NCBI RefSeq assembly: GCF_003369795.1 | Contig: NZ_CP026730.1 | Location: 3,100,001 to 3,164,000 of the forward strand | Source: Streptomyces sp. CB09001 | GTDB lineage: Bacteria; Actinomycetota; Actinomycetes; Streptomycetales; Streptomycetaceae | DNA: 64,000 nt | Direction of reading: 5' to 3' | In this document: positions 38,155-47,198 of the stretch, in pieces | Layout: each line of letters begins with the position of its first letter | Position numbering within the stretch: position 1 is the stretch's first letter | Translations under genes and position numbers: made by a program | Notes under the pieces: generated by a model | What the model saw: the letters and a program-made list of their open reading frames with translations, nothing else | What the model was told of the DNA's origin: nothing | The model's database searches: none

Positions 38155-39213
38155 TCAGCCTTGCCGGATCACCAGTCTGCCACCCTGCCGCCGGGCGACG
38201 ACTTTGCCGGGGAGGTTGATGGCCCCCTGACCGCGCCAGCCGGTGATGAGCCGGTCGACTTCCTCGATGTGGCGGGCGAACAGGGCACCGCCGGGGGCAC
38301 CGGCCTCCAGGGCGGCGCGGCGCAGGATGCGGCGGCGTACGGCGGGCGGCAGGGCGTACAGCTTGGCGCACTCCAGTCCGCCGGTGGCGTCGCGGACGCC
38401 GGCCTCGGCCTGGCGGGCCCAGGTGTCGAGGGCGTCGGCGTCGTCCCGGGAGAGTTGCGCCGTACGGGCGAGGGCCTCGACGACGCCCTTGCCGAGGGCC
38501 TTCTCCAGGGCGGGCAGGCCCTCGTGGCGCAGCCGGGAACGGGTGTAGGCGGGGTCGGTGTTGTGGGGGTCGTCCCAGACGGGGAGGGACTGGACCATGC
38601 AGGCCTTGCGGGCGGTCTGACGGTCGACCTGGAGGAAGGGGCGCCGGTAACGGCCGCCGGCCCCCGAGACCGCGGCCATGCCCGACAGGGAGCGGATGCC
38701 GGAGCCGCGGGCGAGGCCCAGCAGGACGGTCTCGGCCTGGTCGTCGCGGGTGTGGCCGAGCAGGACGGCGGCGGCGCCGTGGCGGGCGGCGGCGGCGTCG
38801 AGTGCGGCGTAGCGGGCGTCGCGGGCCGCGGCTTCCGGGCCGCCGGCGCGGCCGACGGTCACGGCGGTGGCCTCCACGGGGTCGAGGCCCAGTTCGCGCA
38901 GGCGCAGGACGACCTCCTCGGCGCGCAGGTCGGAGCCGCTCTGCAGGCCGTGGTCGACGGTGACGCCACCGGCCCGGACGCCGAGCCGGGGGGCCTCGAA
39001 GGCGAGGGCGGAGGCGAGCGCCATGGAGTCGGCGCCGCCGGAGCACGCCACGAGCACGAGCGGTGCCGTCGGCAGTCCGGGCGCACGCTCGGGCGCACGT
39101 TCGACGGCCGTCGCGGCGGGGACGCCGGCCGGGGTGTTCAGTTCGGTGAGGATGTCGTGGAGGACGCGGCGGACCGCCAGGCGTATCGCCGCGACCGCAG
39201 GATGGGGACCCAT
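38155..39213 (-). CDS. tilS: tRNA(Ile)-lysidine synthase
   Basis: A 352-residue N-type ATP pyrophosphatase that puts lysine on C34 of the CAU-anticodon tRNA-Ile, an essential step. The PP-loop SGGADS is at residues 58-63 ([18 protein letters not shown]); further motifs are [49 protein letters not shown] and [27 protein letters not shown]. The C-terminal tRNA-binding domains of long TilS proteins are reduced, as usual in actinobacteria. The gene precedes hpt by about 75 bases. Confidence 0.94.
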   Translation of the reverse strand: MGPHPAVAAIRLAVRRVLHDILTELNTPAGVPAATAVERAPERAPGLPTAPLVLVACSGGADSMALASALAFEAPRLGVRAGGVTVDHGLQSGSDLRAEEVVLRLRELGLDPVEATAVTVGRAGGPEAAARDARYAALDAAAARHGAAAVLLGHTRDDQAETVLLGLARGSGIRSLSGMAAVSGAGGRYRRPFLQVDRQTARKACMVQSLPVWDDPHNTDPAYTRSRLRHEGLPALEKALGKGVVEALARTAQLSRDDADALDTWARQAEAGVRDATGGLECAKLYALPPAVRRRILRRAALEAGAPGGALFARHIEEVDRLITGWRGQGAINLPGKVVARRQGGRLVIRQG

Positions 39214-39405
39214 GTCCGGTGCCCTTCATGAAGTTGTCGGGGGTGAGCCCGAGGTTCGGTCACGCAGAGTGTGTAGATGGTGACAGAACCGGGCCGTTAC
39301 CCGAGCATCGCACGCCTGCCGAAGGCTCACGGTCCCTCGGACGGGTGATTGAAGGGTCGTTCGCCTGCCGTCGGCCGGAATCGTTTCACGCCCCGCCCGC
39401 GCGGC

Positions 39406-40533
39406 TCACGCCTCCGGCTTGCGGTGCACCCGCGCGATCCAGTCCGCCGGTTTGGCGATCTCCGACTTGGTGGGGAGCGTGTTGGGCGAGGTCCAGACGC
39501 GGTTGAAGCCGTCCATGCCGCACTCGTCGACGACGGCCCGGACGAAGCGTTCGCCGTCCCGGTACTGGCGGAGTTTGGCGTCCAGGCCGAGCAGCTTGCG
39601 CAGCGCCATGTCGAGGCGGGAGGCGCCCTTGGCGCGGCGCTGCTGGAACTTCTCCCGGATCTCCCCGACGCTCGGCACGACCTCCGGTCCGACGCCGTCC
39701 ATCACGAAGTCGGCGTGCCCCTCCAGGAGGGACATCACGGCGGTGAGGCGGCCGAGAACCTCCCGTTGGGCGGGGGTCTGCACCAGCTCCACGAGCGAAC
39801 GGCCGTCGTCGCCCTCCTCCGCCTCGGGACGGCCCCCGGCCAGCGACTGGGCGGCCTCGCGGACCCGCTCGAGCACGGTCATGGGGTCCACGTCGGTCTC
39901 GGCCAGGAACGACTGGATTTCGCCCTCCAGGTGGTCCCGCAGCCAGGGCACGGCGGTGAACTGCGTGCGGTGCGTCTCCTCGTGCAGGGTCACCCACAGG
40001 CGGAAGTCGTGCGGCTCGACGTCGAGTTCGCGCTCCACGTGCACGATGTTCGGCGCGACCAGAAGCAGCCGGCCGCCGCCGTTCGCGCCGGCGGGCAGTT
40101 CCCGGGTGGCCGGGGCGAACGTCTCGTACTGGCCGAGGACGCGGGAGGACAGGAACGACAGCAGCATGCCCAGCTCCACGCCGGTGACCTTGCCGCCGAC
40201 GGCGCCGAGGACCGCGTTGCCCGCGCCGCCGCCGCGCCGCTCCTGCATCTTCTCCAGCAGGGGCTTGAGCAGCTCCCGGAACCCGGCGACGTTGGCCCGG
40301 ACCCAGCCGGGCCGGTCGACCACCAGGACGGGGGTGTCGTGGGTCTCCTCGGTGCCCATCCGGGTGAAGCCGCGGACGTGCTCCTCCGAGGACTTGGCAT
40401 GGCGGCGGAGCTCTCCGACGACGGCCCTGGCCTCGTCGCGGCTCACCTCGGGGCCCGGCCGTACGAGCCGGGTCGCGGTCGCCACCGCGAGGTTCCAGTC
40501 GACCATGCCGGAATTTGCGCCGATGCTCGTCAT
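39406..40533 (-). CDS. Zinc-dependent metalloprotease-like protein (DUF2342, coenzyme F420 biosynthesis-associated)
   Basis: A 375-residue protein. The zinc-binding helix is WVTLHEETHRTQFTAVPWLRDHL (HEETH around residue 193), with an acidic EGHADFVMDG further on, the third ligand region. The N-terminal half (WNLAVATATRLVRPGPEVSRDEARAVV, VVDRPGWVRANVAGFRELL) and GQYETFAP … NIVHVEREL are typical of this actinobacterial family. The genome-annotation label F420-biosynthesis associated reflects co-occurrence only; no substrate is known. It is upstream of tilS on the same strand with a 190-base gap. Confidence 0.88.
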   Translation of the reverse strand: MTSIGANSGMVDWNLAVATATRLVRPGPEVSRDEARAVVGELRRHAKSSEEHVRGFTRMGTEETHDTPVLVVDRPGWVRANVAGFRELLKPLLEKMQERRGGGAGNAVLGAVGGKVTGVELGMLLSFLSSRVLGQYETFAPATRELPAGANGGGRLLLVAPNIVHVERELDVEPHDFRLWVTLHEETHRTQFTAVPWLRDHLEGEIQSFLAETDVDPMTVLERVREAAQSLAGGRPEAEEGDDGRSLVELVQTPAQREVLGRLTAVMSLLEGHADFVMDGVGPEVVPSVGEIREKFQQRRAKGASRLDMALRKLLGLDAKLRQYRDGERFVRAVVDECGMDGFNRVWTSPNTLPTKSEIAKPADWIARVHRKPEA

Positions 40534-40632
40534 GCGTCAACGGTACGGGAGCGCTGCCGCTGGGGGGCAGTCGTGCGGGGTACCAGGTCGGCATGGGGTG
40601 AGGTCCGTTGCCTGGGCACCCGGCGTTGCGGT

Positions 40633-40680
40633 GCCGCTGCGCCCACCCGTGCCGCCCCAGCGGCACGATTGCCCGCGGCT
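40633..40680 (+). repeat. 48-bp dispersed intergenic element, full copy
   Basis: Third occurrence of the element (46 of 48 identical to 30803-30850), between the zinc protease gene and dacB. The bases on both sides (40560-40704) are otherwise intergenic, with a repeated short GCCCGC(A/G)GCTACGGCG after the element. Confidence 0.85.
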
Positions 40681-40704
40681 ACGGCGGCTGGCGACTGCCC
40701 GCAG

Positions 40705-42306
40705 CTACGGCGTCTGCGACGCCAGCGCCGTTGCCGCTCGGTCCAGGGTCGTCTGGGCCGACCAGGCGTCCGTCGTGTCGTTGGCCAGGAAGGCGAAGCC
40801 GAGGAGCCGGCCGTCGGGGGTGGTGACCGTGCCGGCGAGGGTGTTCACGCCCGTGAGGGTGCCGGTCTTGGCCCGGACGAGGCCCGCTGCGCCGTCCGTG
40901 TAACGGCCGGCCAGGGTGCCGGTGAAGTGGGCGACGGGCAGGCCGGTGAGGACCGGACGCAGTTGGGGGCGGGCCGGGTCGGCCGCCTCGGTCAGCAGCG
41001 CGGTGAGCAGGTCGGCGCTGATCAGGTCGGTGCGGTCCAGGCCGCTTCCGTCGTGGAACCGCGCGCCGCCCACCGGCAGGCCGAGCTGTTCCAGGCGGGC
41101 CGTGACGGCGGCGCCCGCCCCGGCGAAGTCGGCGCGCTTGCCGGTCGCCACGGCGGTGTGGCGGGCCAGGGCCTCGGCGAGGTCGTTGTCGCTGTTGGTC
41201 AGCATCCGCTCGACCAGGGCCGACAGCGGGGGCGAGGAGACCGCGGCGAGGGTGTCGGCGCGGCCGGTGGCCTTGGAGGGGCCGGGGGCCGACGCGGTGA
41301 TGCCGTGCTGCTTCAGGAGGCCGGCGAAGGTGCGGGCGGCGTCGGCGGCCGGGTCTTCCGTGCGTGGGGCCGGGCCGCTGGTGGAGTCGTCGGTGCGGCC
41401 CTCGTCGGCCATCAGGGCGGTGACGCGGGCGAGGTTCTCGTTGACCCCTATCGGGTGCATTTCCGTACCGGCGTAGAGGGTCGTGTCGTACGACAGCGTC
41501 ACCTCGCGCACGCCCCGCTTCTTCAGGGCGGCGGCGGTCTTCTCGGCGAGGGCGCGCAGGCTGGCCAGGTCCCGGGCGTCCTCGCGCGCGGTGAGGGTGG
41601 GGTCGCCGCCGCCGACCAGGACGACCTCGCCGGTGTCGGCCTCCAGGGCGGTGCGGGTGGTGAGGCGGTGGTCGGGGCCGAGGGCGGTGAGGGCGGCGAC
41701 GGCCGTGGCGATCTTGGTGGTGGAGGCGGGGGTGAGCGGGGCGTCGGAACCGAGGCCGTACAGGCGCTTGCCGGTGGTGAGGTCGACGACGGCCGCCGCG
41801 CGGCGCTCGCCGAGCCCGGCGGCGTCCTTGAGCAGGGGGTCGAGGAGGTCCGCGAGGTCCTGGTCGCCGGGTGCCGCCTTGACGCCGCCCGGGACGGAGG
41901 TGCCGCCGAGACCGGCCAGTACGGCCCCGGCGCTGGGCGCGGGCCGGGGTGAACCGGAGGACGTACCGGAGGCCCCGGATCCGCGGCCGTGATCTGTGCC
42001 ACCCGTCTGCTCCAGGGCGACGGCCCGGTCCCGCTCGGCCGTACGCTGACCCGTGGAGTCCCAGGGGCCGGCGACGGTCACCACCCCGGCGGCCAGTGCC
42101 AGCCCGGCGGTGGCGGCACCGGCGGTGTACTGCCAGGTCTTCGGCCTCGTGATCCGGGCGAGCCGCGGCGCCGTGGCCCGTGCCAGCCGTGCGGCCCGCG
42201 GTCCGGCGGCCCGGACGAAGCGGGCCAGACGGGGACGTACGGCATCCGCGGCCCGCGCCACACGCGGTCTCGCGGTCCGCCAAGGCCTCAGCTCTGGCAC
42301 TGTCAC
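40705..42306 (-). CDS. dacB: D-alanyl-D-alanine carboxypeptidase/endopeptidase (PBP4 type)
   Basis: A 533-residue class C penicillin-binding protein. A basic N-terminus of ~55 residues (many Arg) leads to one membrane anchor at ~58-80 (YTAGAATAGLALAAGVVTVAG). The active-site triad motifs are STTK at 195-198, SDN at 372-374 (MLTNSDNDLAEALARH) and KTGT late in the chain (VRAKTGTLTGVNTLAGTV). It trims or cleaves peptidoglycan cross-links outside the membrane. Start GTG at 42306. Divergent from ppa, as in other Streptomyces. Confidence 0.94.
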   Translation of the reverse strand: MTVPELRPWRTARPRVARAADAVRPRLARFVRAAGPRAARLARATAPRLARITRPKTWQYTAGAATAGLALAAGVVTVAGPWDSTGQRTAERDRAVALEQTGGTDHGRGSGASGTSSGSPRPAPSAGAVLAGLGGTSVPGGVKAAPGDQDLADLLDPLLKDAAGLGERRAAAVVDLTTGKRLYGLGSDAPLTPASTTKIATAVAALTALGPDHRLTTRTALEADTGEVVLVGGGDPTLTAREDARDLASLRALAEKTAAALKKRGVREVTLSYDTTLYAGTEMHPIGVNENLARVTALMADEGRTDDSTSGPAPRTEDPAADAARTFAGLLKQHGITASAPGPSKATGRADTLAAVSSPPLSALVERMLTNSDNDLAEALARHTAVATGKRADFAGAGAAVTARLEQLGLPVGGARFHDGSGLDRTDLISADLLTALLTEAADPARPQLRPVLTGLPVAHFTGTLAGRYTDGAAGLVRAKTGTLTGVNTLAGTVTTPDGRLLGFAFLANDTTDAWSAQTTLDRAATALASQTP

Positions 42307-42385
42307 CAGCCCCTTTCGCGATCACACACCTGCGTGAGGGACACTTAACCACCAGAACTATGTGCTGATCATGGAGGAGCGTCCG

Positions 42386-42877
42386 GTGGAGTTCGACGTC
42401 ACGATCGAGATCCCGAAGGGTTCGCGGAACAAGTACGAGGTGGACCACGAGACCGGTCGTATCCGCCTGGACCGCCGCCTGTTCACCTCGACCGCCTACC
42501 CGACCGACTACGGCTTCGTCGAGAACACCCTCGGCGAGGACGGCGACCCGCTGGACGCGCTGGTCATCCTGGACGAGCCGACCTTCCCGGGCTGCCTCAT
42601 CCGCTGCCGCGCGATCGGCATGTTCCGGATGACGGACGAGGCCGGCGGCGACGACAAGCTGCTGTGCGTGCCGTCGACCGACCCGCGCGTGGAGCACCTG
42701 CGTGACATCCACCACGTGTCGGAGTTCGACCGCCTGGAGATCCAGCACTTCTTCGAGGTCTACAAGGACCTGGAGCCCGGCAAGTCCGTCGAGGGCGCCG
42801 ACTGGGTGGGCCGCACCGAGGCCGAGGCCGAGATCGAGCGGTCCTACAAGCGCTTCAAGGACCAGGGCGGCCACTGA
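42386..42877 (+). CDS. ppa: Inorganic pyrophosphatase
   Basis: A 163-residue family I enzyme that hydrolyses pyrophosphate. The active-site string [18 protein letters not shown], then [33 protein letters not shown] with the Asp triplet DGDPLD, is diagnostic. The GTG at 42386 follows GGAGGAG by six bases, whereas the upstream in-frame codons overlap this ribosome binding site, so the short form is chosen and agrees with the family length. A terminator follows directly. Confidence 0.96.
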   Translation: MEFDVTIEIPKGSRNKYEVDHETGRIRLDRRLFTSTAYPTDYGFVENTLGEDGDPLDALVILDEPTFPGCLIRCRAIGMFRMTDEAGGDDKLLCVPSTDPRVEHLRDIHHVSEFDRLEIQHFFEVYKDLEPGKSVEGADWVGRTEAEAEIERSYKRFKDQGGH

Positions 42878-42896
42878 TCAGGCGCCTCTGTCGTAA

Positions 42897-42928
42897 CGGG
42901 CCGCACGCACACGCGTGCGGCCCGTTCG
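42897..42928 (+). terminator. Rho-independent terminator after ppa
   Basis: Arms CGGGCCGCACGC (42897-42908) and GCGTGCGGCCCG (42913-42924) pair perfectly around the loop ACAC and are followed by TTCGTGTTT. Confidence 0.88.
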
Positions 42929-42990
42929 TGTTTGAGTGACCATACTGAGGTCAACAGGAGGGTGTGTCGGTACCAGGGAGCGTTGCGCAG

Positions 42991-44700
42991 GTGACGGAGG
43001 CGGAGGAGCCCAAACCGCAGTCGGACGAGGCCCGCAGTGCCTTCCGACAGCCCAGTGGGATGGCTGCGTCGATCGACGGCGAGTCGTCGACGACGTCCGA
43101 GTTCGAGATCCCGCAGGGGCTCGCCGTTCCCCGGCCCGCCGGCGGCGAGTCCGAGACGACCTCGGAGTTCTCGCTCCCCGACGGCCTGGAGGCGCCCCCG
43201 GCCGTCCCCGCGGACGCCGAGGGCTCGGCGTTCACCATGCCGAGCACGCACAGCGCGTGGACCGCCCCGACCGCCTTCACCCCGGCGAGCGGCTTCCCCG
43301 CGGTGAGCCTGGCGGACGTGCCCTGGCAGGACCGGATGCGCGCCATGCTGCGGATGCCGGTGGCCGAGCGGCCCGCGCCCGAGCCCTCGCAGAAGCACGA
43401 CGACGAGACCGGCCCCGCCGTACCGCGTGTGCTCGACCTGACGCTGCGCATCGGGGAGCTGCTGCTGGCGGGCGGTGAGGGCGCCGAGGACGTCGAGGCG
43501 GCCATGTTCGCCGTCTGCCGCTCCTACGGCCTGGACCGCTGCGAGCCCAACGTCACCTTCACGCTGCTGTCGATCTCCCACCAGCCGTCCCTGGTCGACG
43601 ACCCGGTGACGGCGTCGCGGACGGTACGCCGCCGGGGCACCGACTACACCCGGCTCGCGGCCGTCTTCCACCTGGTGGACGACCTCAGCGACCCCGACAC
43701 GAACATCTCCCTGGAGGAGGCCTACCGGCGCCTGGCGGAAATCCGCCGCAACCGGCACCCGTACCCCACCTGGGTGCTGACCGTGGCGAGCGGTCTGCTG
43801 GCCGGCGGGGCCTCGCTGCTCGTCGGTGGCGGGCTGACCGTGTTCTTCGCGGCGATGTTCGGCTCGATGCTCGGCGACCGGCTGGCGTGGCTGTGCGCCG
43901 GGCGCGGGCTCCCGGAGTTCTACCAGTTCGCGGTGGCCGCGATGCCGCCGGCCGCGATGGGCGTCGCACTGACGGTGACGCACGTCGACGTGAAGGCGTC
44001 CGCGGTCATCACCGGTGGGCTGTTCGCGCTGCTGCCCGGGCGGGCGCTGGTCGCGGGGGTGCAGGACGGTCTGACCGGCTTCTACATCACCGCCGCGGCA
44101 CGTCTGCTGGAGGTCATGTACTTCTTCGTCAGCATCGTCGCCGGGGTGCTGGTGGTGCTGTACTTCGGGGTCCAGCTGGGCGCCGAGCTCAACCCGGACG
44201 CCAAGCTGGGCACCGGTGACGAACCGTTCGTGCAGATCTTCGCCTCGATGCTGCTGTCGCTGGCCTTCGCGATCCTGCTCCAGCAGGAACGGTCCACCGT
44301 CCTCGCGGTGACCCTGAACGGCGGCGTCGCCTGGTGCGTGTACGGCGCCATGCACTACGCGGGCGACATCTCGCCGGTGGCCTCCACGGCCGCCGCGGCG
44401 GGGCTGGTGGGCCTGTTCGGGCAGCTGATGTCCCGCTACCGGTTCGCGTCGGCGCTGCCGTACACGACGGCCGCGATCGGGCCGCTGCTGCCCGGTTCGG
44501 CGACGTACTTCGGTCTGCTGGGGATCGCGCAGGGCGAGGTCGACTCGGGGCTGCTGTCGCTGTCCAACGCGGTGGCGCTGGCGATGGCCATCGCGATCGG
44601 GGTGAACCTGGGCGGGGAGATCTCGCGGCTGTTCCTGAAGGTGCCCGGCGCCGCGAGTGCGGCGGGACGCCGGGCGGCCAAGCGGACGCGGGGTTTCTAG
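42991..44700 (+). CDS. Threonine/serine exporter family protein (ThrE-like)
   Basis: About 569 residues. The N-terminal ~140 residues are disordered (repeated ETTSEF motifs: SSTTSEFEIPQGL, ETTSEFSLPDGL). The ThrE domain follows: RVLDLTLRIGELLLAGGEGAEDVEAAMFAVCRSYGLDRCEPNVTFT, then about ten membrane helices (LTVASGLLAGGASLLVGGG, YFFVSIVAGVLVVLYFG and others). C. glutamicum ThrE exports threonine and serine; substrate here is inferred. Start GTG at 42991 was taken because GGGAG stands ten bases upstream; an in-frame GTG at 42964 lies too close to AGGAGG. Confidence 0.88.
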   Translation: MTEAEEPKPQSDEARSAFRQPSGMAASIDGESSTTSEFEIPQGLAVPRPAGGESETTSEFSLPDGLEAPPAVPADAEGSAFTMPSTHSAWTAPTAFTPASGFPAVSLADVPWQDRMRAMLRMPVAERPAPEPSQKHDDETGPAVPRVLDLTLRIGELLLAGGEGAEDVEAAMFAVCRSYGLDRCEPNVTFTLLSISHQPSLVDDPVTASRTVRRRGTDYTRLAAVFHLVDDLSDPDTNISLEEAYRRLAEIRRNRHPYPTWVLTVASGLLAGGASLLVGGGLTVFFAAMFGSMLGDRLAWLCAGRGLPEFYQFAVAAMPPAAMGVALTVTHVDVKASAVITGGLFALLPGRALVAGVQDGLTGFYITAAARLLEVMYFFVSIVAGVLVVLYFGVQLGAELNPDAKLGTGDEPFVQIFASMLLSLAFAILLQQERSTVLAVTLNGGVAWCVYGAMHYAGDISPVASTAAAAGLVGLFGQLMSRYRFASALPYTTAAIGPLLPGSATYFGLLGIAQGEVDSGLLSLSNAVALAMAIAIGVNLGGEISRLFLKVPGAASAAGRRAAKRTRGF

Positions 44701-44707
44701 CGCGCGG

Positions 44708-45655
44708 TCAGCGCCCCTGGTTGTACGGGTACTGGTCGCCGTACTGCTGGGGCTGGTCGCCGTAGCCCTGCGGGTACTGCTGGGCGTACGGCTGCTGCGG
44801 CTGCTGCGGCTGCTGCGGGTGCTGCGGGTGCTGCGGGTGCTGCTGACCGTCGTAGGGCTGGTTGCCGTAGGGCTGGTTGCCGTAGCCCTGGTCGTACTGC
44901 TGGTCGTACTGCTGCTGCGGCTGGTCGTAGGGGTCGACCCGGCGGAGCTGGGTCGTCGCGTCGTCCATGACCGGGTACGGGGGCTGGGGCTGGTGCTGCT
45001 GGGCGGCCTGGGGGGTCGGTCCGGCCGCGGCGGCGCGCTGCTTCTTCCTGCGCTCGCGCAGGTACTCGATGGCGATCGGGACGACCGAGACCAGGATGAT
45101 CAGGACGAGGATGCCCTCGACGTGGGCCCGGATGAACTCGATCTGGCCGAGCCAGTAGCCCGCGAGGGTGACGCCGGTGCCCCAGGCGACGCCGCCGATC
45201 ACGTTGTACGTGAGGAAGGTGCGGTACTTCATGCGGCCGGCGCCCGCCACGATGGGGGCGAAGGTGCGCACGATGGGCACGAAGCGGGCCAGGACGATCG
45301 CCTTGGGGCCGTACTTGTCCATGAACTCGTGCGCCTTCTCCAGATTCTCCTGTTTGAAGAGCTTGGAGTTGGGGCGGCTGAAGAGCTTCGGGCCGAAGAA
45401 CTTGCCGATCATGTAACCGACTTGGTCGCCGAGGACGGCGGCGGCCACGATCAGGGTGCACACCAGCCACAGCGGCTGGCTGATGTACTGGCCCTGGGCG
45501 ACGAAGAGGCCCGCGGTGAACAGCAGCGAGTCGCCGGGCAGGAACGCGAAGAGTCCCGACTCGGCGAAGACGATGAGCAGGATGCCGGGCAGACTGAACG
45601 TCTCGATCAGATAGTCCGGGCTGATCCACTCGGGACCGAGCGCAAGGGTGGTCAC
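44708..45655 (-). CDS. DedA-family membrane protein with Gln/Tyr-rich tail
   Basis: A 315-residue protein from the GTG at 45655, ten bases after AGGAG. The DedA core holds about five helices and the family motifs FAESGLFAFLPGDSLLFTAG, GDQVGYMIGKFFGPKLF, KYGPKAIVLARFVPIVRTFAPIVAGAGRM and YNVIGGVAWGTG; the FVPIVRTFAP motif marks the re-entrant loop of lipid scramblase/flippase relatives. From residue ~215 the chain is a low-complexity, prion-like tail of Gln, Tyr, Pro and Gly (QQQYDQQYDQGYGNQPYG). Some DedA proteins carry out undecaprenyl or phospholipid transport. Converges on the ThrE-like gene with a 7-base gap. Confidence 0.93.
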   Translation of the reverse strand: MTTLALGPEWISPDYLIETFSLPGILLIVFAESGLFAFLPGDSLLFTAGLFVAQGQYISQPLWLVCTLIVAAAVLGDQVGYMIGKFFGPKLFSRPNSKLFKQENLEKAHEFMDKYGPKAIVLARFVPIVRTFAPIVAGAGRMKYRTFLTYNVIGGVAWGTGVTLAGYWLGQIEFIRAHVEGILVLIILVSVVPIAIEYLRERRKKQRAAAAGPTPQAAQQHQPQPPYPVMDDATTQLRRVDPYDQPQQQYDQQYDQGYGNQPYGNQPYDGQQHPQHPQHPQQPQQPQQPYAQQYPQGYGDQPQQYGDQYPYNQGR

Positions 45656-45790
45656 GGGATTGTGGCTCCTGCTGCTGGGGGGAGGCGGGCTGGACCTGGC
45701 TGCCCAAACGTACAACGCAGCCGCGGTGCCCCAGGTTCCACGGGGCGTCTTGGGGTGCGCCGTGACGTTCCCCGGGGAAACCTGAGAACC

Positions 45791-46156
45791 ATGGGTATTG
45801 AAGAATACGGCGGCGGCCAGGGCCCGCAGCCCGACGTGCTCGTCGTGACCACCAACGATCTGCCGGGCCACCGGGTGCAGGAGGTGCTCGGGGAGGTCTT
45901 CGGGCTGACCGTGCGCTCCCGGCACCTGGGGAGCCAGATCGGTGCCGGGCTGAAGTCGCTGGTCGGCGGTGAGCTGCGCGGTCTCACCAAGACGCTGGTC
46001 GAGACCCGCAACCAGGCGATGGAGCGGCTGGTCGAGCAGGCACGCGCGCGGGGGGCCAACGCGGTGCTGTCCTTCCGCTTCGACGTGACGGAGGCGGCGG
46101 ACGTGGGCACCGAGGTGTGCGCGTACGGGACGGCGGTGGTCGTGGCCCGGGAGTGA
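45791..46156 (+). CDS. YbjQ family (UPF0145) protein
   Basis: A 121-residue protein. The YbjQ core is visible: VLVVTTNDLPGHRVQEVLGEVFGLTVRSRHLGSQIGAGLKSLVGGELRGLTKTLVETRNQAMERLVEQARARGANAVLSFRFD. Residues form a pentameric alpha/beta scaffold in solved members; a heavy-metal-binding role has been proposed by name only. Its last 18 coding bases form one arm of a perfect hairpin with the intergenic DNA before the tipA stop. Start ATG at 45791; ribosome binding site weak (GGGGAAACCTGAGAACC). Confidence 0.9.
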   Translation: MGIEEYGGGQGPQPDVLVVTTNDLPGHRVQEVLGEVFGLTVRSRHLGSQIGAGLKSLVGGELRGLTKTLVETRNQAMERLVEQARARGANAVLSFRFDVTEAADVGTEVCAYGTAVVVARE

Positions 46157-46190
46157 GTTCCGGGTGTGCGACCCGGGCCACGACCACCGC
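46133..46190. terminator. Bidirectional terminator-like hairpin, partly inside the YbjQ coding end
   Basis: An 18-base perfect inverted repeat (46133-46150 and 46173-46190) with a 22-base loop. The left arm encodes the end of the YbjQ protein, and the right arm abuts the tipA stop codon at 46191. There is no T tract, which is common for Streptomyces terminators. Confidence 0.72.
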
Positions 46191-46625
46191 TCAGGGGGTG
46201 TGCCGGACGGCGTTGGCGAGGATCGCGTCGCGCATGTAGGCGGCGAGGCCCGGCTTGGCGGCGTCGATGTTCCGCGTGAAACGTTCGTCCGAGACGTACA
46301 TCTCGCCCAGGCAGGTGTGCATCTCGTACCCGCAGTCGTAGTGGTTGCGGGCGATGCCCTGCCGGTGGTCCTCGGCGGCGTTCATGGCACCCTCGGAGTC
46401 GGCGGGCTCGCCGGCCTCCATCAGGGCGACGAAGCGCCGGGTGAGCTCGTCGGCCTCGTCCTGGATGCGCTGCCAGTCCTCCTTGGTGTAGGAGGCGGTC
46501 TTCTCCTTGGACTGGCGGTAGGCGTCGGTGTCGCCCCAGCGTTCCTGGACCTCCTCCTCGTACTGGTCGGGGTCGAAGTCGCCGAAGACCTCGAACTTCT
46601 CCTCCGGCGTGAGGTTGATTCCCAT
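46191..46625 (-). other. tipA: TipAS, internal translation product of tipA
   Basis: The ATG at 46625 (Met110, MGINLTPEEKFEVFG) is the known in-frame internal start that yields the 144-residue drug-binding domain alone. In S. lividans this form is made in large excess and sequesters the antibiotic. The length here matches exactly; expression from this start is inferred from that precedent. Confidence 0.85.
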
Positions 46626-46952
46626 GCTGCGTGCCTCCATGGCCTGCTCCACGGCCGCCGCCATCTTCTGCAGCTTCTCGATCCGGGCGGACAGCAGCTC
46701 GTGCTGGCGGCGCAGGTGCGCGCGCGGGTCCGCGGCCGGGTCGTCGAGCAGCGCGGCGACCTCGTCGAGCGGGAAGCCCAGCTCCCGGTAGAACAGGATC
46801 TGCTGCAGCCGGTCGAGGTCGGCGTCGCTGTAGCGCCGGTGGCCCGCGTGGCTGCGCTCGCTCGGTACGAGCAGGCCGATGTCGTCGTAGTGGTGCAGCG
46901 TGCGCACCGTCACTCCGGCGAAGCCGGCCACCTGTCCCACGGAGTAGCTCAC
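46191..46952 (-). CDS. tipA: TipAL, thiopeptide-induced MerR-family activator
   Basis: A 253-residue MerR regulator. The N-terminal winged helix is SYSVGQVAGFAGVTVRTLHHYDDIGLL with the wing SERSHAGHRRYSDADL; a coiled dimerisation helix covers ~75-109. The C-terminal TipAS domain (110-253) binds thiopeptides; Cys214 in MHTCLGEMYV is the residue reported to bond covalently to thiostrepton, and Cys207 is nearby. Start GTG at 46952 follows GGGAG by five bases; the longer reading upstream runs across its own promoter and was rejected. TipAL activates its own promoter when a thiopeptide such as thiostrepton is bound. Confidence 0.97.
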   Translation of the reverse strand: MSYSVGQVAGFAGVTVRTLHHYDDIGLLVPSERSHAGHRRYSDADLDRLQQILFYRELGFPLDEVAALLDDPAADPRAHLRRQHELLSARIEKLQKMAAAVEQAMEARSMGINLTPEEKFEVFGDFDPDQYEEEVQERWGDTDAYRQSKEKTASYTKEDWQRIQDEADELTRRFVALMEAGEPADSEGAMNAAEDHRQGIARNHYDCGYEMHTCLGEMYVSDERFTRNIDAAKPGLAAYMRDAILANAVRHTP

Positions 46953-46978
46953 TTCCGCTCCCTTCTCTGACGCCGTCC

Positions 46979-47009
46979 ACGCTGCCTCCTCACGTGACGT
47001 GAGGTGCAA
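46979..47009 (-). promoter_or_regulatory. tipA promoter with MerR-type operator
   Basis: On the minus strand TTGCAC (47009 to 47004) and CAGCGT (46984 to 46979) are separated by 19 bases, the long spacer typical of MerR-activated promoters. The spacer is filled by the 8-1-8 perfect palindrome at 46988-47004 (half site CCTCACGT), the TipAL binding site as known from the published ptipA. Confidence 0.93.
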
Positions 47010-47198
47010 GCCCGGAGGTTCCGCGCGCCACATCGTGGACGCTCCGCCCCGGCGGCCACCGACGCTCCGTATCACCGCAGTCCCCCGTGAGAGCTACCCC
47101 GCACTGTCCCCTCAGGGGTGATTCGGACAGGTCGCCGCTCTCATAGCGTGCTCGGCAGGTCGCGCAAGGCACGCGGCCGACGCCCTACGGAGGTCACC

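Noticed and set aside
46953..47075. Longer tipA start giving 294 residues
   Set aside because: The extra codons run through the tipA promoter and operator; the GTG at 46952 has a good ribosome binding site and gives the known 253-residue TipAL.
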